Positions 23,947 through 33,709 of a stretch of DNA of 64,000 bases are shown piece after piece; position 1 is the stretch's first letter, and the number at the start of each line of letters is the position of its first letter. The stretch comes from Globodera rostochiensis (taxonomy: Eukaryota > Nematoda > Chromadorea > Rhabditida > Heteroderidae). The stretch lies in the NCBI GenBank assembly GCA_018350325.1, contig JAEVLN010000005.1, positions 2,428,142-2,492,141 of the forward strand, written 5' to 3'. The translations under genes were made by a program, and so were the position numbers. The notes beneath the pieces were generated by a model. The model made no database searches and was not told the DNA's origin. It saw nothing but the letters and a program-made list of their open reading frames with translations.

Positions 23947-26009
23947 ATGGCTTCAATTTCAACGGATTTGGATGCGGTTGTTGATGTGTTCAATGTGACT
24001 CCAATTTTTGGAGCGGACAACAAATTGGTGGTCGAATGGAAGGCAAACTTAACCGGTAAAATTAATTTTGGGGTTTTTGTTAAATTTTCTAAATTGTCTC
24101 CCCCCCCCCCCCGTTTTTGTAGAAAATTTTTATGATGTCCGAGTGAATGTGAAAATTGAGGAATTTTCCGAAAGCCCGGCTTTAACCGTCGCATATGACA
24201 ACGATTTGTATGGCGGCTTTGGTGGCGGCTTTGGTGGTGGTTTTGGTGGCGGCTTTGGACGGCACGGCATTCCGATGAATGCAGAAAAAAAGTATTTGGC
24301 TGACCTAAACAATTTTAATAAAAAATTAAATATTGAAAAAAATTATATCTCTCATTTAAAAAAGATTAAAAATATAATTTTTAAAATAAACTGTCTAAAT
24401 TTTCATATTTCAGTTACAAAATCTATCTGAAGGTGTTCAACCAGCTTGCCGAGGGTCAAGAAGTGCAAACGCATTTCCTGAGCCAGTCTTTTGTCCGACC
24501 GCCGCAGGGATATCAATGTGCAAATTTAAATTATGAAATTATATTTTTTTAAAAAAAATTCAAAATATATTTAATTTTGTTCTAGATTCAATGTATTAAA
24601 TTTAAATTATGAATATAATTTTCATTTTAAATAAATTCATAATATATTCAAATATACATTTATTTGTTTGTTTGTTTTTAGATTGGTCCATAGGCCAAAT
24701 GCAACAATTGATGGCCAAAGCAATTGAATTCACCGTGAACGAAGGCTGCCCTGGCTTTGTCCCCGTGAAATGTTTGAGCCGGTGCCATTCCGTGGCGTAT
24801 TGGGCAAATGTGGACGCGGACAATTTTATGCCGGCATTTCCGCGCACCGACGCGGACGGACACCCGACGCGGCTGAATTATTCTTTTCCGGGTGAGTACC
24901 AAAACAAATTGTCAAATCCCCCGGGGCGGCATTCGCTTAATAGAGAAATTGCCCCAAAATGGATCGTTCAGACGATCAAAATATAAATTGCTAAATTTAC
25001 TGGGCAAAAAAATGCCACTACGATAAATGCCGAATTTTGCCTCAAATCTCCCCGGACCTTTTTGAATAAAATGTCCGGGCTCTCGGATTTACCCTTAAAT
25101 TAAAAAATTATTCATTTTTTTAGGCGTTTTTTTCTTTGCTCTTCGTGAGCGGAACTTTATTTGGGAAACCAGTCCATTTGGCACAATTGCAAAGGTGAAA
25201 TGCCTATTTAAATTTGAGATTTTTGTGTGATTATTTCATAAAAAATTTTAGACATTTTCACCGGAGGCAATGTTCGAAGGCAACCCAAACAATTACGCCT
25301 TCTATTTTGGCGACTTCAAGTGTTACAACACGGAGAATAAGCCGCATTATGTCACAATTGTGGCATGCAAAAATTCCAGAGCGGAACAAATAACGTAAGT
25401 TTGAAATTAAAAATGAAAACTTTTTGAACCTTTTTTCAAGATATTAAAAAATCCAGATTTCGCCTAGATTTTTCAAGAATCTCTGGACGAGATAATTTTG
25501 CCGAGATTTGAAGGGTTTTCAGTGATCTCGAACAAAATCTCGATCGGTTCTCAAGGGCGACATCTACTTTAGGCTAAACCTCGCAACCGGTTTCGGTTCG
25601 ACAGAATCCGGTTTCCGGATTTGAAATTTTTGATTTTGAGTACATCGAATCGTAATGCACCTTAAAAGTTCTAGGGATCAACCGGTGGTCAATTGTCCGC
25701 AAAAAAAAATTATTTTTTAACAAATAAAATTTTTCCGATGAAAATAAAGCACAAATTGAACTTTTAAGTTATTTCAATGACCATTTACCCAAATTGGACA
25801 TGGCGACAAATGCATTTTTACGAATTGTGGAGGGCCCAAATGGCACTTCGTCGCTGGTTATGTTGAAGACGTTCAGTGTTTGGATTGATTTGTTCATCAC
25901 CGAGGCATTTTTTGGGCCCAAAATGTGAGAAAAAAAAATTATTTAAAAAAAATTATTAAAGTGTATATTTTTGTTTTTTAAGTCAAAATGCGCCCGAAGA
26001 TGTAGTTGA
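23947..26009 (+). CDS. PHYHIP-like protein, copy 1
   Basis: Related to phytanoyl-CoA hydroxylase-interacting protein, which is adaptor-like with no known catalytic activity. Exons 23947-24055, 24123-24291, 24414-24517, 24682-24891, 25124-25194, 25252-25394, 25769-25925 and 25983-26009 join in phase into 329 aa, close to the roughly 330 aa of vertebrate PHYHIP. The N-terminal third corresponds to the fibronectin-III-like part. The C-terminal half carries family-like motifs GVFFFALRE, SPFGT, FSPEAMF, FGDFKCYN, HYVTIVACK and LPKLDMATNAFLRIVE. Oddities are a phenylalanine-glycine insertion (repeated GGGF, 24209-24258) absent from copy 2, and one extra base near 25917. That base shifts the final exon so it ends SKCARRCS instead of the longer tail seen in copy 2. 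An upstream AG at 23879 suggests a 5' exon, possibly untranslated. Confidence 0.82.
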
Positions 26010-26200
26010 AAAGTCGAGCCACACGCGAAGCAAGTCTTTTTGCATATTAAAAATACTGATGAGCTATAGTTTGATTTGGCCGGAAACTGCCTCAAAATTA
26101 TAATAAAATATTTTATAAATTTATTATTTTTTTTCATATAAAAATGCCCAGAAAATTAAGGCATTTTTACTGTAAAATCCAAGTTTCTTCTTTAAGCTCT

Positions 26201-26413
26201 TCAACGGAATTGTTCGGCCTGCTCATTGGTCAAAACGTCCCCAAAGTCGTCGCCAACAAAAGCCGCCTGGGAGGCAATGAATGGTGCCGTCGCTGGCCCC
26301 TCCGGCGCTGTGCCATCGATGGCAATGTGAAGGCGAAGAAAGTGATCAGTCCGATCAGAAAAGAAGACGACGATTTTTGTGTGCGGATCCGATCCGAACA
26401 TATTTTGAGGCAC
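26201..26413 (-). CDS. conserved opposite-strand ORF downstream of PHYHIP copy 1
   Basis: A 70-codon minus-strand frame with coding-like codon use. It starts MPQNMFGSDP, includes FFSDRTDHFLRLHIAIDG and ends TNEQAEQFR. The same frame with the same stop is kept at 40649-40861 despite several replacements. No family recognised. It could be a terminal exon of a minus-strand gene (an AG precedes it at about 26417), a small protein, or a by-product of duplication. Confidence 0.35.
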   Translation of the reverse strand: MPQNMFGSDPHTKIVVFFSDRTDHFLRLHIAIDGTAPEGPATAPFIASQAAFVGDDFGDVLTNEQAEQFR

Positions 26414-26416
26414 TAA

Positions 26417-27875
26417 TCTTTTTGTTTATGCCATTATGATATTTGGGAAAAAAGTTAGCAAACAAAACAAAGAAGAAGAGTTTTTCTGACCCCCCCCCCC
26501 CCCCCACTCATCCAGACGGCGCTAGGACTTTTCGACAGTACAACAAATATTCAAAAAATTTAATTTTATTAAAATTTCAAAAAAATTTGATATGTAAGCC
26601 AATATTCAAAAGATAGTTTTGCCATTATTATTCCAATTCCAATATATGTTCTTGAGTGAGTGAGATGGGAAAGTTTTTGAGATGGTCTATGAAATAAATT
26701 TTCCTTATAAAATTGAGACCGGGATTCCGGTCTCGGCCTACCCTAATTTTCACTAGGGTGGCACGACTTTCCTTTCTGCTGAATGCGTTCAACTACCTAA
26801 ATCGCTCAAAGTCCGAGAAGATGTAACCGGAATGCCGATTGCCATACATTTTTGGGACCGGAATGCCGGTTTCCGAAATTTGAGACTGGATTTTCACGCA
26901 CTAAATATGTTATAAAGTAAAATTGATTTTACATTTTTATTATGTTTGCTTATGATATTGGCCACTTTTCTCAACTAATTAATTAGTTAATTATTTTGAA
27001 ATTTTCTCAGCTAAAAAAGCCATCAAAAAACATAAAACAGGAACATTTTTTCGGCCCTTTTTTTGCATTAATTTTATTGACATAAAAAATTGTGCCGATC
27101 TTTCAAAAATTGCAACGCACACAAAACATTTTTATTGCCTTCCGGCGAGAACATTAAATTCTGTCGCAACATTCATTAATCACTCCTCACCAATTCGGAC
27201 GGAGCAGGAACAATCCCCGTCCAAAAACATAATTTTTAACGACCCTTGCGGCAATTTTGGAGGGCGGGGCGATTCCAAATTTAGCACATTTACCCACAGA
27301 CATTAATTCCAAAAACAAAATTTTTAACGACCCCCGCGGCAATTTTGGAGGGCGGGGGCGGGACGATTCTAAATTATAGCTCCACAGACATTAACTCCAA
27401 AAATTACCCCCGCGGCAATTTGGTGGGCGGGGCGATTCCAAATTTAGCACATTTATTACCCACAGACATTAATTCCAAAAATATAATTTTCAACGACCCC
27501 CGCAGCAATTTTGGAGGGCGGGGCGATTCCAAATTTAGCACATTTGCGCACAAACATAAAAATTGATGGCAAAAATCGACGGGAACATTTGGCGTCTTGA
27601 CTGGGGAGGGGCGGACTGACCGAGAGCCATCTGTTCGCTGCTGGTGGTGGTGGGCATTTGGGTGCCGCCATAATTTTAGAATAAACAAATCAATTAAACA
27701 ATTTATTGCCCCGTTCAAATGAATTCCGAAACTGTTTATTTAAGGCTTATAGGCTAAGCGAATGGGGCGGCGACTCCCCACCACAAAGTTTTTGCATATT
27801 TTTTTAGTCAGTTTTTTCGATTAAAACTGAAAAAAACGAATGCCATCTCTTCAAAGAGTATTTTGTTGAAGAGAT
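26417..27875. repeat. partial third copy of the GC-rich repeat block
   Basis: 26.75-27.78 kb repeats the order seen at 21.77-22.56 kb: GAATGCGTTCA..., ACCGGAATGCCG, GTGCCGATCTTTCAAAAATT, several CCCGCGGCAATTTTGGAGGGC modules, then AAGCGAATGGGGCGGCGACT (27754-27773). The CGCGGCAATTT module is locally amplified (27265-27540). No gene is supported. Confidence 0.75.
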
Positions 27876-27965
27876 TTGCTGTTTTCAAACAATTTTTCAC
27901 TAAAAATTGTTTTAAATAAAACGAATTCACTGATTTTGATCCATCGTTTTGGTCAATCTTCGATT

Positions 27966-28356
27966 TCACTTGGCGGGATAGCATTGGTTATCCTTCTCGA
28001 ACCATCTACATTTACCAATTATCCCTTTTGCCTTTTCGCAATCAGACGCAAAACGCATAACGCGCAGAGCGATATTTGTCTTAAAAGCCAAAAAAAATTA
28101 ATAGTTTAAGGACTTCACATGCAAAAGTTAAATTAATAAATAAATATTAAATATATTTTTTTAAATAATCTTAAGTTTTTGCATATTTTTTTAGTCAGTT
28201 TTTTCGATCAAAACTGAAAAAAACGAATGCCATCTCTTCAAAGGGAAACATACCATGCTTAATGATTGTATCTAATTTCCCATTTATATACACAAATTCT
28301 TGTGATCTTCCATTTTTGCCACGCACATATTTTCTTTTTATCGAGTCACCAGGTAT
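27966..28356 (-). pseudogene. secreted-peptide gene copy A, broken
   Basis: Homologous to the two intact copies at 28.8 and 30.2 kb but damaged twice. Exon 1 (from about 28356) keeps the mature part (KRKYVRGKNGR, NGKLDTIIKH, then a GTATGTT donor). However, the signal peptide, 5' UTR and TATA region are deleted, fusing the upstream sequence AGGTATGCTTGC directly to the codons for GDS. Exon 2 (28079-27966) begins at the equivalent acceptor but a deletion leaves an early in-frame TGA; its last part (SDCEKAKG, KCRWFEKDNQCYPAK) survives one frame over. I call it a pseudogene. Confidence 0.75.
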
Positions 28357-28836
28357 GCTTGCTCTCCAAACAAAAAAAAATGGAAAAAGCCTAAATAAAA
28401 AGTGCATCCATTCATATATAATAAATATTGAATCTTTTATCATATGCTTATATAGACTGCTTATAATTTATTGCCGTTCAAATGAATTCCATCTGTTTAT
28501 TTTAGGCTTAAAGGCTAAGCGAATGGGGCGGCGACTCCCCACAAAGTTTTTGCATATTTTTTAAAGTCAGTTTTTTTGAATAAAACTAAAAAAAATTTAA
28601 ATTCCATCTCTAAAGGGAATTTTTGTTGAAGAGATTTGCTGTTTTCAAACAGTTTTTGTACTAAGAATTCACTGAGTTTGACTTTATGCATAACCTAAAA
28701 TCACAAGCAACAAATCAACTTAATAATAAATAACATCATATGCATCTCAAAATCATGCTGCTCTTTTGCCGTGCTTCACTCTCAAAAACTCAAAAATTGG
28801 ATCACTGCTGTCCATCGTTTTGGCCAATCTTCGATT

Positions 28837-29264
28837 TCACTTGGCAAGGCATATGTCCTCATCCTCAACCCATCTACATCGAAAACTATGTTTCCCTATT
28901 GCGTTTTCGCAATCAGATTGTTGCTCAAAAGCTGCGCAAAACTCTTTATGCTCAGTGTAATATTCGTCTTAAAAGCCAAAAAACATTAATAGTTTAAGGA
29001 CTTCACATGCAAAAGTTAAATTATAAATAAATATTAAATATGCGCGTTATTTTTTAAAATAAACTTATTTTTATACACCTACATAGTAAACATACCATGC
29101 CTAATGACTGTATCTGGGTTTCCATTTTCGTCATAGTATATTGTATGTGCTCTTCCATTTTTGCCACGCACAACTTTTGCTTTTCCCGAGTCACCACCAC
29201 CGCACCCAAAAGAAAGAGGCACGGCGAAAAAAAGGAAAGCAAAAAAGGAAATAAGCAACTTCAT
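28837..29264 (-). CDS. small secreted cysteine-containing peptide, copy B
   Basis: I do not recognise the family. Two exons (29264-29096 and 28967-28837), with GTATGTT donor and TTTTAAG acceptor, join in phase 1 into 99 aa. The first 20 residues (MKLLISFFAF...) are a textbook signal peptide. The mature peptide begins CGGGDSGKAKVVRGKNGRA, then HTIYYDENGNPDTVIRH. The second exon adds a charged domain with four cysteines (EFCAAFEQQSDCENA, FRCRWVEDEDICLAK). Reading through the donor instead would give a 61-aa product ending GMFTM. The promoter has TATTTAAAG about 70 bp upstream and a minisatellite beyond it. Copy C at 30.2 kb has the same structure. A secreted role, perhaps parasitism-related, is inference from signal peptide, size and local amplification. 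Confidence 0.75.
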
Positions 29265-29321
29265 AAGATAAAGTTACTAATCAAATTTCTAAAAAAGGAA
29301 TGTGTAAATTTAGCTAGCTAC

Positions 29322-29349
29322 CAATACGGGCCTTTAAATACATATTTAG
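29322..29349 (-). promoter_or_regulatory. TATA-like core promoter of copy B
   Basis: On the minus strand ATGTATTTAAAGGCCCG lies about 70 bp before the ATG. The same sequence sits before copy C (about 30731-30757) and is missing from broken copy A. Confidence 0.5.
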
Positions 29350-29880
29350 GTATGCTTGCTCTCCAAACAAAAAAAAATGGAAAAAGCGTAAATAAAAAGT
29401 GCATCCATTCATATAATAAATATACATACATATATCACATGTTTACATAGACTGCTTTCTCCAATAAAATATTAAAGCTAAAATAGAAAAAGCCTAAATA
29501 AAAAGTGCATCCATTCATATAATAAATATACATATATCACATGTTTACATAGACTGCTTTCTCCAATAAAATATTAAAACTAAAATAGAAAAAGCCTAAA
29601 TAAAAAGTGCATCCATTCATATAATAAATATATATATATCACATGTTTACATAGACTGCTTTCTCCACTAAAATATTAAAACTAAAATAGAAAAAGCCTA
29701 AATAAAAAGTGCATCCATTCATATATAATAAATATTGAATCTTTTATCACATGCTTACATATAGACTGCTTTCTCCACTAAAATTAAAACTAAAATAGAA
29801 AAAGCCTAAATAAAAAGTGCATCTATTCATATATAATAAATATTGAATCTTTTATCACATGCTTACATAGACTGCTTACA
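29350..29880. repeat. ~100-bp minisatellite upstream of copy B
   Basis: About five diverged copies of a unit with AAAAGTGCATCCATTCATAT, ACATGTTTACATAGACTGCT and TTCTCCACTAAAATATTAAA. One copy's worth is also present upstream of broken copy A (28350-28470). Confidence 0.9.
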
Positions 29881-30248
29881 ATTTATTGCCGTTCAAATGA
29901 ATTCCATCTGTTTATTTTAGGCTTAAAGGCTAAGCGAATGGGGCGGCGACTCCCCACAAAGTTTTTGCATATTTTTTAAAGTCAGTTTTTTTGAATAAAA
30001 CTAAAAAAAATTTAAATTCCATCTCTAAAGGGAATTTTTGTTGAAGAGATTTGCTGTTTTCAAACAGTTTTTGTACTAAGAATTCACTGAGTTTGACTTT
30101 ATGCATAACCTAAAATCACAAGCAACAAATCAACTTAATAATAAATAACATCATATGCATCTCAAAATCATGCTGCTCTTTTGCCGTGCTTCACTCTCAA
30201 AAACTCAAAAATTGGATCACTGCTGTCCATCTTGGCCAATCTTCGATT

Positions 30249-30673
30249 TCACTTGGCAAGGCATATGTCCTCATCCTCAACCCATCTACATCGAAAACTA
30301 TGTTTCCCTATTGCGTTTTCGCAATCAGATTGTTGCTCAAAAGCTGCGCAAAACTCTTTATGCTCAGTGTAATATTCGTCTTAAAAGCCAAAAAACATTA
30401 ATAGTTTAAGGACTTCACATGCAAAAGTTAAATTATAAATAAATAAATATTAAATATATTTTTTTAAATAAATTTATTTGTATACATCTACATAGTAAAC
30501 ATACCATGCCTAATGAGTGTATTTGGGATTCCATTTTCGTTATAGTATATTGTATATGCTCTTCCATTTTTGCCACGCACAACTTTTGCTTTTCCCGAGT
30601 CACCACCACCGCACCCAAAAGAAAGAGGCACGGCGAAAAAAAGGAACGCAAAAAAGGAAATAAGCAACTTCAT
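30249..30673 (-). CDS. small secreted cysteine-containing peptide, copy C
   Basis: Paralogue of copy B. Exons 30673-30505 and 30379-30249 give 99 aa with the same signal peptide and an identical second exon. Exon 1 differs from copy B at five codons, all amino-acid changing (H to Y, D to N, N to I, D to N, V to L) and clustered in the segment before the splice site (YTIYYNENGIPNTLIRH), plus one silent change in the signal peptide. The flanks are also nearly identical (28.48-29.36 versus 29.89-30.77 kb), so the duplication is recent. No family recognised. Confidence 0.75.
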
Positions 30674-30759
30674 AAGATAAAGTTACTAATCAAATTTCTA
30701 AAAAAGGAATGTGTAAATTTAGCTATCAATACGGGCCTTTAAATACATATTTAGGTATG

Positions 30760-31900
30760 CTTGCTCTCCAAACAAAAAAAATGGAAAAAGCCTAAATAAA
30801 AAGTGCATCCATTCATATAATAAATATACATACATATATCACATGTTTACATAGACTGCTTTCTCCACTAAAATATTAAATCTAAAAATGGAAAAAGCCT
30901 AAATAAAAAGTGCATCCATTCATATAATAAATATACATACATATATCACATGTTTACATAGACTGCTTTCTCCACTAAAATATTAAATCTAAAAATGGAA
31001 AAAGCCTAAATAAAAAGTGCATCCATTCATATAATAAATATACATACATATATCACATGTTTACATAGACTGCTTTCTCCACTAAAATATTAAATCTAAA
31101 AATGGAAAAAGCCTAAATAAAAAGTGCATCCATTCATATAATAAATATACATACATATATCACATGTTTACATAGACTGCTTTCTCCACTAAAATATTAA
31201 ATCTAAAAATGGAAAAAGCCTAAATAAAAAGTGCATCCATTCATATAATAAATATACATACATATATCACATGTTTACATAGACTGCTTTCTCCACTAAA
31301 ATATTAAATCTAAAAATGGAAAAAGCCTAAATAAAAAGTGCATCCATTCATATAATAAATATACATACATATATCACATGTTTACATAGACTGCTTTCTC
31401 CACTAAAATATTAAATCTAAAAATGGAAAAAGCCTAAATAAAAAGTGCATCCATTCATATAATAAATATACATACATATATCACATGTTTACATAGACTG
31501 CTTTCTCCACTAAAATATTAAATCTAAAAATGGAAAAAGCCTAAATAAAAAGTGCATCCATTCATATAATAAATATACATACATATATCACATGTTTACA
31601 TAGACTGCTTTCTCCACTAAAATATTAAATCTAAAAATGGAAAAAGCCTAAATAAAAAGTGCATCCATTCATATAATAAATATACATACATATATCACAT
31701 GTTTACATAGACTGCTTTCTCCACTAAAATATTAAATCTAAAAATGGAAAAAGCCTAAATAAAAAGTGCATCCATTCATATAATAAATATACATACATAT
31801 ATCACATGTTTACATAGACTGCTTTCTCCACTAAAATATTAAATCTAAAAATGGAAAAAGCCTAAATAAAAAGTGCATCCATTCATATAATAAATATTTT
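30760..31900. repeat. 107-bp minisatellite upstream of copy C, about 10 copies
   Basis: GACTGCTTTCTCCACTAAAA starts at 30854, 30961, 31068, 31175 and so on to 31817, an exact 107-bp period with virtually no divergence. Each unit contains AAAAGTGCATCCATTCATAT and ATACATACATATATCACATG. The array begins about 90 bp beyond the start codon of copy C. Confidence 0.95.
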
Positions 31901-33285
31901 TTATGTTTTTACATATTTTGTATGCTTATATGTTCTGAGGAATACAGCTTAAAATGGTGCTATGTAATCTCGACAGTGACTGAATTCGACAATGGCTGAT
32001 TTCGACAGTGAACTATTTCACCTCCTTTTGATCTTTTTCAGACTTTTTTGACAATGGCTGATTTCGACACTGGACGATTTCGACAGTTAACTATTTCACC
32101 ATTTCATTAACCTTTTTCAGCTCCTTCGACATAGTGGATTTCGACAGTACTTCGAAATTAAAAAAAAATACAACACTTTGCTAGGAATAGTCGCTAACTT
32201 TTTTCACTATTTCAAACAGCTGTAACTCATCTCAGAATTGTTGCTAATCATAATTTTGATAGGTTTCAAATTGTCTCGGTGAGAAGAGTCGGTTGATAAT
32301 TACAAAAAAACAAGTTTTTTTTGATAAATGCACATTCGAAATGAGGCATATTTTTTACATATTTTGGCATATTTTGAATCGAGTATATTTTGGCATTTTT
32401 GACCAAAAATTCAAGAAAATGCACCCAAAATCATAGGTTTTTGGCTGTTTTTGAAATAATTCATTTTTTCAACGATACTTTTAGTCCGTGCTGGGTCGTT
32501 TCTTAAATTCCGCCACATCATTTTATAAAGTAGTTTTAGACATCATAACTTTATTCACATCATACTAAATCAGTTTAACCTTATACCAATGGAAAGCTCT
32601 AAATGAGTAGAAAAAGCATTTCAGCAAAGTCAAAGTGTCTTGATAAGTTTTAAAAAAGTTATTATATATACTTGCCAAATATCGAAGTTTTTCGTGGTTT
32701 TCTAATCATAACTTTTTCAAACTTTGATTTACTGCTTTGTTTAGTTTTACAAAAAAGCTTCTATGCATCAGAGTTTTCCATTGGTATAAGGTAAGTGATT
32801 TAGTGCGATATAAATAAAGATATAATGTCTAAAACTACTTTATAAAATATATGTGGCGGATTTAAGAAACGCCCATGGTGGCGGAATTTAAGAAACGACC
32901 TAGCACCCTTTTAGTCATTTTCGAAAAAAAGGCTTGAAGAATTGAACATTTTCATAAAATAAGAAGAAAAATCGCGGCGCTGAAATGTTGCACCGCTCGA
33001 GTAGCTGGCGCGGAGATGGCCATCTGGCGATGAATTGGCTTGACAGTTAAAACCAACGCGATTTTTTCGATATTTTTCAACTTTCAAAAAATACTAAAAT
33101 AAAATGCCTTTAAACCTACTTAATTATACGTTAAATAAGAAAAAACTTAAGTTTTAAGCATATTAGGGTACTAAAAGTGCCATTCTCGGTGCATATTTCG
33201 GCATTTTTGGCATATTTTGGCCTTTTTTGGAGCATATATATGCACATATTTGGTGATTTTTGGAGCATATCGGCCCGGTCTCTAG
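31901..33285. other. intergenic repeats between the secreted-peptide cluster and the second duplication arm
   Basis: Repeats of TTTCGACAGTG/GACAATGGCTGATTTCGA (31.97-32.15 kb), a long inverted-repeat element (32487-32907), and a GGCATATTTTGG-rich stretch ending GGCCCGGTCTCTA at 33285, which looks like a hAT terminus. No gene is seen. Confidence 0.6.
32487..32907. mobile_element. long-TIR element with exact 9-bp target duplication (MULE-like)
   Basis: CTTTTAGTC flanks both sides (32478-32486 and 32908-32916). The arms (GGGTCGTTTCTTAAATTCCG, then ATTTTATAAAGTAGTTTTAG and CCTTATACCAATGGAAA) are inverted over nearly the whole length. The right arm has an extra partial copy of the outermost 30 bp. 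Long TIRs with a 9-bp duplication fit Mutator-like MITEs. Confidence 0.85.
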
Positions 33286-33709
33286 CCATGATGATGTGCC
33301 AAACGTCGGACACAATGGCCACGGCATTGGTGGCATTGTGAGCACATAAGAATGTCAATTTTTTCTTGGCGAAAATGTTTTTGTTCAACAGTTATTATTT
33401 TCAACTCAAATCGGGCCGATTTCGGGTCGAAACGAAGCATAGAAGGATCTAATTCCAGTTTATGCGTCCAAATCTTACTCTACGATTGCTTCCGAAATTT
33501 AAATTTGAAATTTTCCAGGAACCGTCGTTTAATCGTTACAAATATGGCAAAATGGGCCATAAAATTGACTTCATCTGCGCGAGGGCATTCCCATTGATTT
33601 TTGCCGGTTTGAAAAAGGCATTTTTTTAAATTTTCATAATGACAAAGCCAAATTTCAGCATTCAAAGCCATCTATTCGGCCTACTATTTGACCAGATAGA
33701 ATGCAACGG
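33286..33709 (+). pseudogene. 3' fragment of the Cys-loop channel gene
   Basis: Starts abruptly inside the exon after M3 (GCCATGATGATGTGCCAAAC), immediately after a TCTCTA transposon-like terminus. It continues through a shortened loop exon, the exon [18 protein letters not shown] and the last exon (AIYSAYYLTR, stop). The ligand-binding domain and M1-M3 are missing, so it cannot encode a channel. Confidence 0.85.

Noticed and set aside
28740..28997. Plus-strand ORFs (also 30155-30409) opposite the secreted-peptide second exons
   Set aside because: They are antisense shadows of the minus-strand exons, which have splice signals, a signal peptide and cysteine spacing.
30760..31900. Regular 107-bp array considered as a CRISPR-like array
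   Set aside because: The units are uniform over their full length with no unique spacers, the DNA is clearly eukaryotic, and no associated genes exist.
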